NCBI GenBank assembly: GCA_963575745.1
Contig: CAUYUJ010015300.1
Location: 278,148-342,147 of the forward strand
Source: Prorocentrum cordatum
Lineage: Eukaryota > Sar > Dinophyceae > Prorocentrales > Prorocentraceae
Length of the DNA stretch: 64,000 nucleotides
Reading direction: 5' to 3'
Made by a program: the position numbers and the translations under genes. The notes under the pieces were generated by a model. The model saw only the letters and a list, made by a program, of their open reading frames with translations, searched no databases and was not told where the DNA came from. Shown here one piece after another: positions 31,260-43,879 of the stretch. Each line of letters begins with the position of its first letter. Position 1 is the stretch's first letter.

Positions 31260-32888
31260 TCAGAAGCAAGCAGGCCGTGGCCGAGCAAATTCTCTAATAT
31301 AGCGAGACCAGGTGCTTTGCGGTCGGGCCCAAAGGTCCGCTACAATCCTGGCCCAGGTCGCCTCGTTCAGCTGCCTGTCGATGTCGGAGGTGGCCAGGAA
31401 GAGCGCCCACGAGTTGATCGCGTCCATGGCCGTGCTGATCGCAGGGCCCGAGTGGCCCATGTCCAGCTGGAGCTGGGTGGTCAGCGAGCGTTGGCTGGAG
31501 CCCTTGCGTAGGATGCGTCCCAGAGCTCGGCGCCACTGAAGTAGAACCGATGGAGGAGTGCCATGCATCTTCCCAGCGTAGGAAACACACGGCATGGCGG
31601 CAGTGACTGCGAGACGTAATCCTATCCTCCGATGCGCCAGAGTACCCCTGGCCAGGTTACCAATCTCGTGAAATCTGAAGCGAGCCTTCTCAGCTCGCTT
31701 CTTATGTTTAGCTTGGCCACGTCGCATGTTGCCTCGGTCAAAGCCCAAGTCCACACCTCGATCTTTGCACGGTAATGCGAGCCCCAACTGCTTCAAGTTG
31801 GCCGCCAGGGCAACCCCAGCCAAGACAGATGAGCTAAGGATGTTCGACTTCGGCGAGATGATGAGGTCCAACTCTTTGCAGTCGTCCCGCAGGACGGTGG
31901 CAACCTTGATCGGGTCGACTCCAAACTTCGGTGCGGCCGTGATGCGAGTGTTGAGGTCGTCTACCCATGACTTGATAATAACCGGTGTGCGAGCCTCACA
32001 CATCCTTTCGAGCGTTCGATGAAGAATGCAGCGCGAGAGAGATGCTGACCTCAGTCCTGCAACCATTGCCTTTCGAGGCTGAATAGGAAAAGAAAAATGA
32101 CCCGACTCTTCCAAGGTTCTGGGCGCGAAACATTGCTGCATTGTCAGCGGCAGCGTGTGCGGAGAGAAGTGGCAATCTTCAGCGGTGGTGATGAGTGCTA
32201 CCCAGTCCAGGGAATCATAGAACGCCTTGAGATCCCCAAAAACTTCCAGGTGAACCAAACCGCCGAGAGGGGACACCCTGACTGCTTCATCACCAAAATT
32301 TCGGATCAGAACCGCTCGCAGGGAGGAGGATCCAGCAGTAACCCCATCCCAATGACCTGCTGCCTGGGCGCACCGCTCGCGGACCAGCGGGCTCCTGCTG
32401 GCGCCCCAAAGTCGAACCAGTGGTGATGCCACTCCTATCGCCCGGTCGTCATCGGTCGACTTTGGCAATAAACTGGTGAAAACCACCATGAGCTGCCACG
32501 GCCACGAGACACATCTCTCCACTTCGTGGTGAATGTCGACTAACGTCTGCATCGCTTGATCAGGTAGGCGTCGGAGAGCGCTGACGCTGAGAGCCTCGCA
32601 GCCTTTGGCTTTCTTGGGAGAGATACCCTGTAGAATATGTCTGATCTGATCGTTTGAGATGGGTTCCTAATATGTGTCCAAGGCTTTCTGACGGGCCTTG
32701 GCGAAAACGCACATCACTCTCTGTTTGTCGAACCGTTTGCTGCTCCAGGCCTTTTCCCACCAGTCCCGCTTGATTGTCATGATCTCAATGGGATCGCCAT
32801 GGTCCCTTGCGCCACTCGAATCTCGTTCAGCGTGACTGGCGGGCGCCTGATGAAGTCATAGAGTTTGCCTGAGGTGGTGGAGGCCATG
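31260..32888 (-). mobile_element. LINE reverse transcriptase fragment with an internal TAG
   Basis: A 430-residue frame ends at 31260. The same frame continues 5' past 32552 through a TAG at 32669-32667 to GDPIEIMTIKRDWWEKAW. Motifs: SNDQIRHILQGISPKKAKG (pre-RT), HWDGVTAGSSSLRAVLIR, EVFGDLKAFYDSLDW (first RT Asp, D..KAFYD), QPRKAMVAGLRSASLSR, and KSWVDDLNTR (the VDD catalytic box). The thumb follows, ending RYIREFARP. From family knowledge this is the standard dinoflagellate LINE RT order. A further frame (GKLYDFIRRPP, ~32870) precedes it with a shift. RNase H is absent downstream, where repeats begin. Confidence 0.8.
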
Positions 32889-32889
32889 G

Positions 32890-33800
32890 TGAGGATCCAG
32901 GAATAGAAACCTCGCGAAGCATTCAAAAGGCCTCGGGCCCACAAATGCCATGCGCGAGCGCAACATTACGCTCCCCCGTAACGACTGCGCCATTCGGACT
33001 GCACCAAGCAGACCCGGAACCACTCACCAATCAACAGGGGATGTCCCAAGTCGCTGCCGTCGTGGCGATCCTCGGGGTCCTCATCCTCGGATTGCCGCCT
33101 GCGCCAGAGTCGCCTGCGAGATCTCAAAACAAGAAGACGTGGACGTCGTACCTGGCAACAGGTAATTCCAAACTTATGCGGCTGTCGTAAGCGACCCCGC
33201 CTCCGATTAAACGAATCTCCTGGGCACTCTACTGGTTCTGAGCTGGCGGACCAGCCGTAGCACGGCTGATGTGCCGACGCAGTCTGCAACGAAGGCGCAT
33301 GTTTTTGCTGCGCGCGGGCGATGACCGCGCGCGGACATTGCATCCCGCGCAGCATATGCACCACATCAAACAATAATTCGAGGACTACAACGCTGGTGCT
33401 TGCGCCCGCGCGTCGACTCATATGGTCGCGAGAAGGACTCCGGATGCCTTGCGCCCCCAGAGCCTGTCGGGGGCAATTCGGCTACAGAAACAATGCGAAG
33501 ACTGGAGACTTCTGACACGTCGATACATTGTAGGCTCGATATATCTGCACGCGGCATCCCCCCCACACAGAATCGCTCGACTCGCATGCTCAGCTCGACC
33601 GACCCATCAACTGGAGCCCGAGGCTCCTAATGTGCGGGGCTTGAACCACCACCTTTCGATGCCCCCTGCTCTCCCCCATCTCCTTCCAGCAAGAAATGCC
33701 CAACTGGGCGCGCTCTTTTGTTATCTGTCATCTTGGCGCGGGCGCTGAGCCATGGGCGCCAGGTTCCCTAGGGCGCCCCGTGCGAGGTAGCGCGCGCTTA
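32890..33800. other. Intergenic, no gene seen
   Basis: No motif of a LINE endonuclease could be recognised here, although it lies where one would be expected for the RT fragment to the left. Confidence 0.45.
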
Positions 33801-36800
33801 GATCGGGGTTCGATTCTATGAAACCACCTGGCCATTCGCGGCGTTGCCACAAGCGCACCTCCGTTCGCCGTGTCGTCGCTGTTCCGATATCACCGACAGG
33901 TCGCGCGCTACCATCCAGGGCTTGGGCCCGCATTCCCAATGCTGAACGCTGAGCACTTGCAACCTCGGACGCTCGGCAATGTTATCTTCAACGCATTGCC
34001 CGCGGCGGTCGGGAAACAAAAAATCGCCCTGACGCGCGCGCTTGCCGCGCGCACCTGGAGCCGCAGGTTGCAAGGCAGCGGTCGATCCTTCCATGTTTTT
34101 GATCTGCCACTGCCAAGATGGGCACGCGCAACAACTGTGGCTCGCCGGATACAAGGCTCTAGAAGAGATCGCGTGAAGCACAGCCAGGCCCACTCACCGG
34201 CGACGGCGATCGGCGCGGACGGCCCCGGCAGCACCCCCTCCAGCAGCAGCGAAAGCGATGCCCTCCCCCGACGGTCGCCGCGCCACCGGCGCCGAGGGTG
34301 AGACGGCGGCGCCGACGGCGGCGCGGCAGCAGGCCTCGGAGCCGCCGAATCCGCCGCGGGGGTCGCGGGCGGGGCCGCGGAGCTGGTTGCGCCAGCGCCG
34401 GCGGCCTCCCCGCCGCGCGGCGCCTGGGCGGGGCGCTGCCAGCCGCGGCGGCGCTGCGAAGCCGCGGGGGTCGCGGAGCAGGTCCTGGCGGTCGCTCCTT
34501 CATGGTGAATTGCGAGGGCGCCCCGCGCGAGCCGCGACAGCGCGATGCGTTGCGTTGCGCCCGATCGAACGAGTCGGTCCCGCGCGGAGCTCAAGGCTCT
34601 GGCATCGAACAGGTCTGCGTTGAATTCGAGGCTCTAAATCGCGAGGCCTTCGGCAACGTTCCGCGCGCCAGCTGTCGACAAGTCGCTTCGAACCAAAAAA
34701 CTTCGTAAAACTGTCGCAACTGCGGGGGCCGCGCACCCTGGGAGGGCGCGCGGGCAAACATTTTGCAAGTCGCGCCCAGGATCGCGATCGGCCCCCAGTC
34801 GCTCGGGCCCTGCGGCGCCCCCGCCCTCGCGCAAAAATCAGACGAGAGACTCGCGCCATTCAGCCGGCGCAGAACAACGCTGCACAACGGCGTTGAATCT
34901 GTCGGCCAGATGATGTTAGACATCGTCTCCGCCATGGAAAATCACTTCCAACGTCGCGACTTTTGCGTCGGCAACTTTGCGCCGTCTCGTCGCTGAGACT
35001 GCCGTCGACTTCTCTTCGACGGCGACGGCTGGCACCCGGTCGCTCGCGTCAGGCTCGCCCTTGTCGCGGGTCACGATTGGCGCGTGAATCTCCGACAGGC
35101 GGTCAGCGCAGCGGCGACAATCTAGCCCCTGTTGCGACGATCTCGCGACGGGGGATCTGCGCGGCGCGCCCGGGCGACGAATATCGCTGGAGCTATCGAT
35201 CACCTCGACTGTTCTGGTCGTCTGGCGCGAGCGAGACACTTTACGGCTCAACCGCCAAATCCCCTTCGAGATGTCTCGTCTCTCGGCCCGGTCGGTCGCG
35301 CATCTCCTCCTTCGCCGAAGGCGCTATAGATGACTGCTCCCGCTGATTTGCTGCCTGGGCAACCCGGGCGGCTGCGACTTTCCTGCGGCCCGGATGGCGA
35401 CGAGCCCCGGGTCGCCCAGAGTTGCCGGGGCGAGCTCCTGAATGGCAACCTTCGATCGTACTTCGGTGGCGCGCATCCCCCAACCAGCGACTTCGCGTCC
35501 GCCGTCGCCTCCGTCGGGCCATCTGCCCAGCAGTCGCTCTAGCTTGAAGGCGCGCTTGCGTCGCCCTGCGATCTCGCCCGAGGTCAAACGTGATTGTCGG
35601 CTGTGCGCTCTGGAAAGATGCGCAAATGCTGACCGCCATGCCATCTAGACGGTGGAGTCGCCCAATGCAGCTGCGGAAAATCCACTGGCACTCGAAGAGC
35701 TCATCCGCGCGCACGCTGCGAATCGCAAGATCCAGCTCTGCAGCGAAAACTCACGATGTTGCGCTTGCCCTGCCTCTTCCGACATCGGCATTGATGTGGC
35801 TGCCCACGTGCAAGCGCGTCTCCCAACGCGTACGTCGCAACGAAGAACCTTGCCCGGAACAACCTTGTAGTCGAGAACTTTGCCGACCCAGCGGGCATGG
35901 GTGGGCAGGGGTGCTCCTGCGCGTCGCTGTCCACATAATCTGCTTAACGATCTGCGTCCCCCCTGCAACGGGGCGCCCCCATCTGCGGCCCGAGGTTCGC
36001 TAGCGCGGATGCAGTCCCATGCGAATTCTCCACGCTATGCCAAAACCTCGGCCATCTTGCAGTCGCCATTTAAGTGGGCACAATTGCAGAGAACCCAGCT
36101 TGACTGAGGACTGGCATCATTGTTCGACCCGGCTGTCTCCCGATGTGTTTGTTTCCCTTCGCCAGCGCCTTTAGCTGGAAGGGTTCCCTCTGCCAGTTTC
36201 GTCTGGACTCAAGGCGCAACTTGCCCACGTCCTCGCACGAAAATGCATTCTTCCAGACATGAACGCAACGGCGAATTACTTTTGAATATCATGATAACTT
36301 GAAACCAAGATTCAGACATTGCGTCCAACTTTGCACACGCGGATCTGCGGTCGTACGCGCATTCGATCAGCAAGTGCCTGACATCGACATAAACGATTTG
36401 TTCACGCGTGCGCCCAGGAAGAGGATCCCGCATCGCCCACACAGTGTTGGAACCATTTTGGATGTTCGCCTCCTTGAGGGTTTTCAATGTGATGCACAGG
36501 TCACCTGTTGAAGCGGATCACAAAAAGAGGGAGCCGTTGAAGTCGCCCTCAATGTCATGGTCAACCAGAAATTGCCCCACAAACTGTCAAAGACCAAGTC
36601 GAAGGCATCGTCGATATCGCCACAGCCTTTCAGGCCAACGCCGAACGCAGTAAGAGAAAACACGTGTGCTGTTGTTTGCCGGGGTCGTTGTTGGCATAAA
36701 CGCTGCAATTTTGAAATTCGAGGGCTCGTCCTCCAATGACTTGATGTGACCCCATACGTCTTCGTCGCGTCTGGGACCCAGCGCTGGAGCCCCTCGACTC

Positions 36801-36925
36801 GATGGGTATTGCATCCTCGATGTTCGTGATGCGGGGTCCGATGTCCTCGACGCGGGTTTCCGCCGATGCCATTCTCGACTCAAACGACCCTCCCTAAGCC
36901 GACATCGCGCGCTCCAAGCCAAACG
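33800..36925 (-). mobile_element. Heavily decayed LINE of a different lineage (ORF1, endonuclease, RT traces)
   Basis: On minus, RMASAETRVEDIGPRITNIED (~36870) reads like an ORF1 coiled-coil start. KVVPGKVLRCDVRVG..AQHREF (~35870-35760) resembles the VPGRVLR segment of LINE endonucleases. NIIWPTDSTPL and SDWGPIAILGATCKMFARA (~34920-34760) resemble an RT region of the W.PIAIL..YK.FA type. RARQGDFLFP (~34050) recalls the RT QGDPLSP box. The segments are in different frames and each is weak alone. Their shared strand and expected order are the main support. Confidence 0.45.
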
Positions 36926-36929
36926 TCGA

Positions 36930-38125
36930 AATTTGAAGGGGCTGGATATATTGCTTCATGATTTCAGCAATATGAGACAAGGTAGGCTGAGATGTTCCTG
37001 GAGAGCGTTCCTCTGCCCAGCGGAGTACCTGGAGCTGCCAGTGTAGATATCTGCGCCTCCACCGGACGTGGCGGAGAGATTAAGCCGTCGCCCTCGTCCA
37101 TTTCGTGAAGTGGACTGAAAAAGCGTTGCCGGACGTCACGTTCGCCTCGGATCGGCGTTCCTGGTAAGCGGGTGTTCACCGGCATTGGATCAACCCCCAA
37201 GCACGCGAGAGGAGAAGAGAGACAAGTAAGCAGAAACTATGAGAAACTGATGCGGTGGATGGGCAAGGAATGTGGGGCAGGTGCAGTACCAGATGCGGTT
37301 CAAGCGAGGGCAGGATTTCTGCATACATTGTGAGGACGTCCCGCGCAAGAGCGCGAGTTGGGAGTACATTTCAACGAAGTCTCAGGCGGGAGCTGTTGTT
37401 GGGCTCGGGGGCCAGGGGCCCAACTCTGAGACCCAAGATTTTCCCATGCTTTTTCCTTATATAAAGCAGGATGCGAAACCTGGAAAGGGCATTTGAGTTG
37501 AAAAATAAAAAGTGCCCCAGAAAAGGATCAACAATAATTACTTTTTAAGTCGTGCGAGCTCAACAAAACCTCAACAACACTATCAACATCATCATCAACA
37601 CCAACATCCACAGCATCATCAACAACACCACCAACAACAAGTATGTTACTATTGATGCTTATTATCTCATCACGTGCCCCTCGTTCCACGCCGCATTCGT
37701 CTTCGGCCATACCCCCATGATATTTTCCTTAACTGCGACGCGCTGTTAGCGCAGCCCCTGATGCAGGGAAGAGGGGGAGGGAAAAGACAACGGGAAGGGA
37801 GAAGGATGGATCACGACAGCGCTCAGCAAAAAAAAAGGTGCCTAGGAGCAAAACGACAAACGGCAAAAACCGACGGGCGGGGCGGGGCGGGCGGGCGCAG
37901 ACGGCGGGGTCGAGCGGGCGCGTCGTTGAAACGTCCTAACGATGGCGCGATTCCAAAATGAGCCGGTCGGGAATCCAAAACGAGAGTGTGATTCCTGAGT
38001 GGTGGAGGCGCGGCGTTCCAACACATTGTGAGGACGTCCCGCGCGCAGGCGCGAGTTTGAACAAAGTGCCAGTAAATATCAAGCGGGAGCCGCTGTGGTG
38101 GTAAACTGGGGGGTAGCAACCCAGT
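36930..38125. other. Intergenic with AACAACATCATC tract
   Basis: ACAACATCATCAACACC repeats at ~37560-37640. CATTGTGAGGACGTCCCGCGC occurs at 37328 and 38023, followed in both by AG.CGCGAGTT, a direct repeat ~700 bp apart. No gene seen. Confidence 0.5.
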
Positions 38126-38257
38126 CATAGCCTCCAAGCATTCACGTGTGCGAAGCAGGGTGCGCACCCAGGGCGGAGCAGATTGAGCAACACCAAAAAA
38201 AGCACGGGGCGCATCGGAGGGGGGGGGAGGTCATTATTCATGGAAAATGAAAAATCG

Positions 38258-38385
38258 GCGGTGGACAAACCTCCCTTTAGAAAACCTCCCCTTAGTGAAA
38301 ACGGCCTGGGACCGAAACCGACGGACCTGGACCCGCAAAATGACGGCCGCGACGCCCTCTCGCGAAACGTAAACGGCCAATTCCT
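38258..38385 (+). repeat. Dispersed family R1, copy 2
   Basis: Nearly identical to 13311-13440 from CGGTGGACAAACCTCCCTTT to AAACGGCCAATTC, but it lacks the CACTAATCGACGTGTC right end. Confidence 0.85.
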
Positions 38386-38628
38386 TCCCTTCTCGGAGGT
38401 CTGTCCACCCCCGAAAAAATAGGGATCCAACACCAGCAATCCGAGGAGGGCTCGGCAATCCGCGGCGGGGCTCGCCACAGACGACCACGCGCACCGGGCG
38501 CTCCGCCACCCTGGCGCGGTCGCCGCCGTACCTGTGGGCGCCCGGCGTCCCCGAGGCCCCCAGCCCGCTCCTCCTCTGCCCCGCTCGGGCGGGCACCGAA
38601 AAGAGGCCCGAATGGGCCCCTTTTCGCA

Positions 38629-38722
38629 GAAGGCATCTGTACACCACCACCGTGCCAGGCCAAGGCCATCCTGGGCCCCAGATGGCCCTGGCCTGGCACG
38701 GTGGTGGTGTATAGATGCCTTC
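38629..38722. repeat. Inverted repeat, 42-bp arms, 10-nt loop
   Basis: GAAGGCATCTGTACACCACC.. (38629-38670) pairs with 38681-38722 with two mismatches. It would form a strong hairpin. Confidence 0.9.
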
Positions 38723-38724
38723 GT

Positions 38725-39490
38725 CGGACCCTTTTGGAGCCCCCCGTTACCACCTCCCAAGCGCCCTCACGGATCGATCCGGGTCGGGGGCAAAAAACAT
38801 GCTTCGCGACGTCGGAAGTCCGGGTCCGCCACAGGAAGGCAACGACATCATCGCCCCGACGCGCAAGGGGAGGTGGGGAAAGCACGAGGGAGGGAGTAGA
38901 ACATAGCATGCAAGAACAAATGATGTACAGCGGGATGTTTTTGCACAGCGGATGCGAAGCAGATGATAACGTATCTACGCGTGAGCGCGATAGGTTGCAA
39001 CCTGTAACTATATGGGCAGCGGCATCGACAAGCAAGGAAGAGGTGGAACGGGCAGAACTGGTACCGTTCCAGCCGGGTATTCAGAGCGGTCCGCGGTGCC
39101 GTGACCCAGAATCCCCACTGCCTCACCACGCGGTGTGGTCACCACATCGTTTGGGGTCCTGAATTGGACGGGCGCTACAATCGGCCCGTATGGTGTGGAT
39201 GCAAGGGCCTCGGACGCCCATTACGAGGCCGAGCGGGGCGCGGCCAGCGAAGGTGGCCAAGGATGGGCCGAAGGGGCAAGGATGCAAGGGGTGTAGCCTT
39301 GGGAAGGTTGCCCATCCTTACTATGCGGGTGGACTGTAGCTTGAGGAGCCACCAGGCTTGAGAGACCGCGCTCCCAAGGACGGCTGCACTTTGCTTTGCC
39401 CGCTGCACAAGGGAGCTGCCCCCACAGCCACTGGAGCCGGCCCAGCGCGCGTCGAGAGTGCGCTCTGGCGGGCCCCGGCGGATCCAAGCG
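38725..39490. other. Intergenic, no gene seen
   Basis: Mixed-composition DNA without a recognised family in any frame. Confidence 0.4.
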
Positions 39491-39492
39491 CC

Positions 39493-39585
39493 GAGTGGAG
39501 GAGGAGGAGGAGGAGGAAGAGGAGGAGGAGGGGGAGGAGGAGGAGGAGGAGGAGGAGAAGGAGGAGGAGGAGGAGGACGAAACCA
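39493..39585. repeat. (GGA)n microsatellite
   Basis: GGA/GGAAGA run. It gives the poly-Leu and poly-Glu runs in opposite frames. Confidence 0.95.
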
Positions 39586-40082
39586 CCAGCCCATGCATGG
39601 TGGCGTCGGCAACGGCGACTCCGCGGACGCCAGGGGCGACAGGTTTGGCCCAAGCGTGGAATCGGCAGGGCGGCAGGGTGCCTGTGGCCCGCGGCAGCCG
39701 GTCCGTGGCGCCTGCCCGTGCCGTGGGTTGGCCGGGGAGCGCATGGGCGCTTGAGCCAAGCAGCGCGAGTCCGCTCCAAATGTGCCCACACTTGGGCCAA
39801 AATGGCCCACGCTGGTCGCCGACTCCTCAGATCCGCCTCACACAGGCCTCCAAAACACCAAGGTCGACAAGCCAGAGGGGAAGGCCTTGGCAATGCGCTT
39901 GTGTGCATGAACGGGTCACTGCACGCTGGGTCCCCTGTGATTGCACATGTGTGAAGGGCCTCACGATCGAACAACACTGAGAGGCCATGCCTGGGCGGCA
40001 AGCGGGAGTCCCTGCAAGGGGCGTGGGTGGGGTGGGGCGGAGGCGCTCGGCGGAGGGTCTTCAACTGTCTCCACAGGTTACA

Positions 40083-40230
40083 TTTAGGTCCAGCATGGCC
40101 TCCTACAGGCGGATTTTGAATGAAAAATGAAAATTTCCAGTAGTCGAAAAATCGTCCCCAGACTATTTTTTTACTGTTCTTGAATATTCCTCCTGATGAG
40201 GGACAAGGCCGACTTAAGGCTACACAGTAG
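40083..40230. repeat. AT-rich hairpin family H, copy 1
   Basis: GGCCTCCTACAGGCGGATTTTG starts the copy and CCTCCTGATGAGGGACAAGG ends it, with GACTATTTTTTTACTG between. Related copies lie at 54250-54295 (left end only), 55228-55337 and 63733-63880. The ends are imperfect inverted repeats (CCTCCTACAGGNGGA / TCCCTCCTGTAGAGG). Confidence 0.75.
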
Positions 40231-40234
40231 GGGC

Positions 40235-41425
40235 TGGAAAGAAGGGCCGCGCGTCGAGAGCACGCGAGCCCCGTCAATAAAGCTTTGGGGGAGCAACCGC
40301 GGCAAGAACGGACGGATAAGGGGGGGGAAGTCATCCGATGATGAGCTATGGGAGCGCGGGGCGCGTGCTCCCGACGACCAATGCTCCATACTCTGGGTTT
40401 CTCGATAAGCGCGGGGGGGATCCCCCCGACGGTGGTCAGCCTCGCCTCGTCGTCGCGCCGCGACGGGGGTCGGAGCGCCTTTGGCGCGCGGTGGCTGCCC
40501 GCGACGGGGGTCGATGTGGGGCTGTCGGCGAGGGTGGCGCCCCCCCGACGCTCATTAAGAAAACTCGGAGTAATCAGGCGCCGTCGCCCCAGAATGTGAT
40601 GCCACATCGGCGGGCAGGCGTGCCAATCACAGTGGCCCATGAACGGGGACCTGTCATACACAAGAGTCTCAGCCTCGTTCACTGGCTGGGTCCACCATTG
40701 ATGCTACGTATTGTTCGTTCCACTCCCCTTGTGTCCAGAGGTGCCTCTCGGTTACAGCCCGCAGCGAATTCTTCAACAACTCGAACATTATGTAATTCAA
40801 GTACACGGGGATGAACGGAAATCTGACCTGACGGAGCGCAAGGACCCTTGAACGTGCCATAAAAGGAAAATCTCCCAACACACTCGTTGATTCACATACT
40901 ACCGCGAAAACATTGTCACCATGATTACTGCGATTGCAACTACAAGCAGAAACGTCTGACGGTTCAGTCAGTACATCGTGTTTGAGACGCGCATCGAGAC
41001 CAGCGCGGACTCGAGAGGGCACTGGATGCGATGCTGGACCGCTGTGTTGAAGGCACGATGGCAAGAGGAGAACGGGCCCCCCATCCTCCTCCCTCTCTCA
41101 TCCGTCGCCTGCTCTTCGTGCACCCGGAATGGGCGTCTCGACGTATGAGAAGAAGTAGGTGTCCGGCTGGCCGTTCCCCTTGACGTGAAACACATGGAAA
41201 CGGATCCTGGACAAACAATTGGCAGGATCAGCTTTCAAGTGTCTCGCATCCTGAACCCTCGACAAAGTGGGCAACGAAGATGGAGTGGGCGTGCCCTCAG
41301 GTCCTTCGCCTGGGCTCTCGAGCCTCATCCCCCCTGACAAGATCAGTTCGGGGCCCCGACCCCAAGTGGCCAAATATGCTTCGGCTTCGCGCGTGCCCCC
41401 CTCGGGTTCTGGGCACCTCCCCGCG
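40235..41425. other. Intergenic, no gene seen
   Basis: Open frames here show no family and are attributed to composition. Confidence 0.4.
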
Positions 41426-41429
41426 TGAC

Positions 41430-42900
41430 CGTTTGGGGGCCCAGGAGGGCCCCAAGACGGGCGCAGCCCCAAGAGGCTCCAGTGATGGTCCAAGAGGGCC
41501 TCGGGACGCCTCAAGATCCCACCAAGACACCCAAGACGGCGGCCCAAGACGGTCCGAGAGGCGTCCAGGACGCCCTACGAGGCCTCCAATGCAGTGATGT
41601 TATGTAGATTGCTGTTTCTTTTGTGGAAAATATGGTGAGGTTCTCGCCTTTTCGGCTTTCCGACGCTCCCAGATGGCACAGAGGGCGCCCAGGATGGCCC
41701 CAAGACGGCCCAAGAGGCCTGCAGTAGGGCCCCAAAGCGGCCCAAGAGGGCCCCACGGCCTAAGAGGCCCCCCAGACGGCTCCAGGAGAGGGCCCAGACG
41801 GGAGACCCAAGCAAACGCTTCAGGCCCTCGGCCACAAGAGCCCCCAGGACGCCCCAAGAGGCTCCCAAGAGGCCCTCAGGGAGTCCCAAGAGGCCCCCAA
41901 GAGGTTCCCGAGAGGCTCCCAAGAGGCTCCCAAGAGGCCAAAAAACTGCTCCCCAGAGACTCCCGAGCACGCCCCTTAAAAAAACGAGAAACATCCATGG
42001 GCACTCTGACCCGCAACCCAGGCACGGTGGCGGGATGGGCCGAAGGCCATTCGATCCGCGCCGTCCCCTTGGTGGCTTGCCACAAGAGTGCCTGGCGTGC
42101 TACACCCAATACGGGCTGCCTGGGCCCTTTTTCCGAAAGAACCCCCCTCGGGGCTTCGGCCGGCCCAGCGCGCGAGCCACCCGGAAGGCTCTTCCAGAGG
42201 TGGCAGAAAACGGTTCTCCAGCTCCAGATGGCTCCAAGATGGCCTCCAAGACGGCCAAGATGGCCTTCAAGTTCGCCCAGGATGGTCCGAGATGTCCTTG
42301 ACAATGGCCCAAGAGCGTCCAAGATGCCTCCAAGTTTGCCCGAGAAGCCTTCAAGACAGCCCAAGATGGCCTCCAGATGACGGCAGGCCCCAAGACCGCC
42401 CACGAGGCCTCCAAGATGGCAACATAACGACTCGGGAGGCCCCCAAGACGGCCCCAAGAGGCCTCGACGACGCACAGGATGGCCTCTAAGACGGCACAAG
42501 ATGGCCCCAAGATGGCCCAACACGGCCCAAGAGGCCCCCAAAAGGTATCCAAAGCAGCCTAAGAGGCCGCCAAGAGGGCTTCCAGGACAGCCCAAAGAGG
42601 CCAAAAGCATATATGTCTTTGGGAACAATTCTAATATGCATTTCTTTTCTGTCTTACGACGGCCCGAGACGACCCAAGAGCCCCCAAAGCTCGCCCCACG
42701 ATCGCCATGTAGGCCTCCAAGATGGCCCCAGGACGGCCGAAGAGGCCCCCAAGACAGCCCCAAGACAGCCCCAAGACGGCCGAAGAGGCCCCCAAGAGGC
42801 CAAAGGAGGCCCCCAAGATGCCTCCAAGAGGCTCCCAGGAAGCTCCCATGAGGCCCCAAGAGTGCCCCCAGTGGCTCCCAACATGCCCTCTCATACTCCC
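41430..42900 (+). repeat. CCAAGA/GGCCCC tract with interruptions
   Basis: Plus-oriented units at 41440-41960 and 42220-42890. Between them, CCCAGGCACGGTGGCGGGATG at 42020 recurs in a close variant at 47637 (CCAGGCTCGGTGGCGGGATG), followed in both by GGCCGAAGGCC. Confidence 0.8.
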
Positions 42901-42902
42901 CC

Positions 42903-43200
42903 GCCTTCTTCTCCTCCTCCTCCTCCTCCTCCTCCTGCTGATCTTCCACGCCATCCTCCCCGAAAGGTTTCCACAACGGCTGAGGGAGCACATGGTCCGA
43001 TAGCTTGGCAGAGCTCTTGCCACAACGCCCAGCCACATGGGCGATTACATCAGGCAGGGGGTGGCGGTGATTTGCCGTAGGCGTATGCGACATTAGTGCT
43101 ACTATTAATGATCCTCCTCTTCATCGCATTACTATTCAATATCCTCCTCCTCATCCTCCTTCATCCTCCTCCTTCGATAGCTAGAGCCCACTGGTGCGGC
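42903..43200. repeat. CTC microsatellite and flanks
   Basis: CTCCTCCTC at ~42910-42940 and again ~43140-43175. No gene between. Confidence 0.7.
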
Positions 43201-43569
43201 CCTCGATGTCATGTGTATGTCAGGGGGGCACCACCCTAAGCGAAGTGCGCATTCCATCAAGAAGCCAGGAGAGGGCAAACACGGCCTTGCAGCGATGTCG
43301 AACATCAACTCCTTATCCTATGGTTTCCCTCCTCCAGTTCCTCCTCCTCTATCTTCAGCTCGATGCGTCATCGGGCCTCCCTGGGACTCACCCCACTTGC
43401 CTGCTTCAACTCAGGGCAGCAGGAGAACTCGGAGGTGAGACTATCCCCTCTGCTGTTCACCCCAGGGACAACAACATCTGACGGGAAACTTGTGTTGAGC
43501 CGTCCAGGATTCCAAATAAAAACGGGACCGGCCGCCGACCGTGCAACGAGAACAGCTCGCGTGCGTGCG

Positions 43570-43805
43570 CGCGCTTCCCTGTCCTCCTCCTCCTCCTCCT
43601 CCTCCTCTTCCCCCTCCTCCTCCTACTCCTCCTCCTCCTCTTTCCCCTCATCCTCCTCCTCCCCCTCCTCCTCCTCCTCCCCTCCCCCTCCCCCTCCCCC
43701 TCCCCCCCTCTCCCCGTCCCCGTCCCCCTCCCCCTCCCCCTCCCCCTCCCCCTCCTCCTCCTCCTCCTCCTCCTCCTCCTCCTCCTCCTCCTCCACCTCC
43801 TCCAT
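43570..43805. repeat. Long CTC/CCCCT pyrimidine microsatellite
   Basis: About 230 bp of CTC and CCCCTC units. This strongly biased strand is one of the longest pyrimidine runs in the window. Confidence 0.95.
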
Positions 43806-43879
43806 TCCTTTCTCTCAAAGATTACTCCTCCCAGCCGCACCCCGAGGCCATTTTTTAGGGCGGGCCGGGCGTTTCACCT

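Noticed and set aside
33642-33662. GGTTCAAG on minus near 33650 as a possible spliced-leader end
   Set aside because: Only the last eight or nine bases match; the 5' part is unrelated.
39791-39812. GCGTGGGCCATTTTGGCCCAAG on minus, resembling a spliced-leader relic
   Set aside because: Only about 16 of 21 positions match, and GGCCNNNNTGGCC strings arise easily from the CCAAGATGGCC repeats; no gene follows.
39321-40682. A 453-codon open frame on minus
   Set aside because: It crosses the GGA microsatellite (poly-Leu) and GC-rich DNA, and no family or consistent composition is seen.
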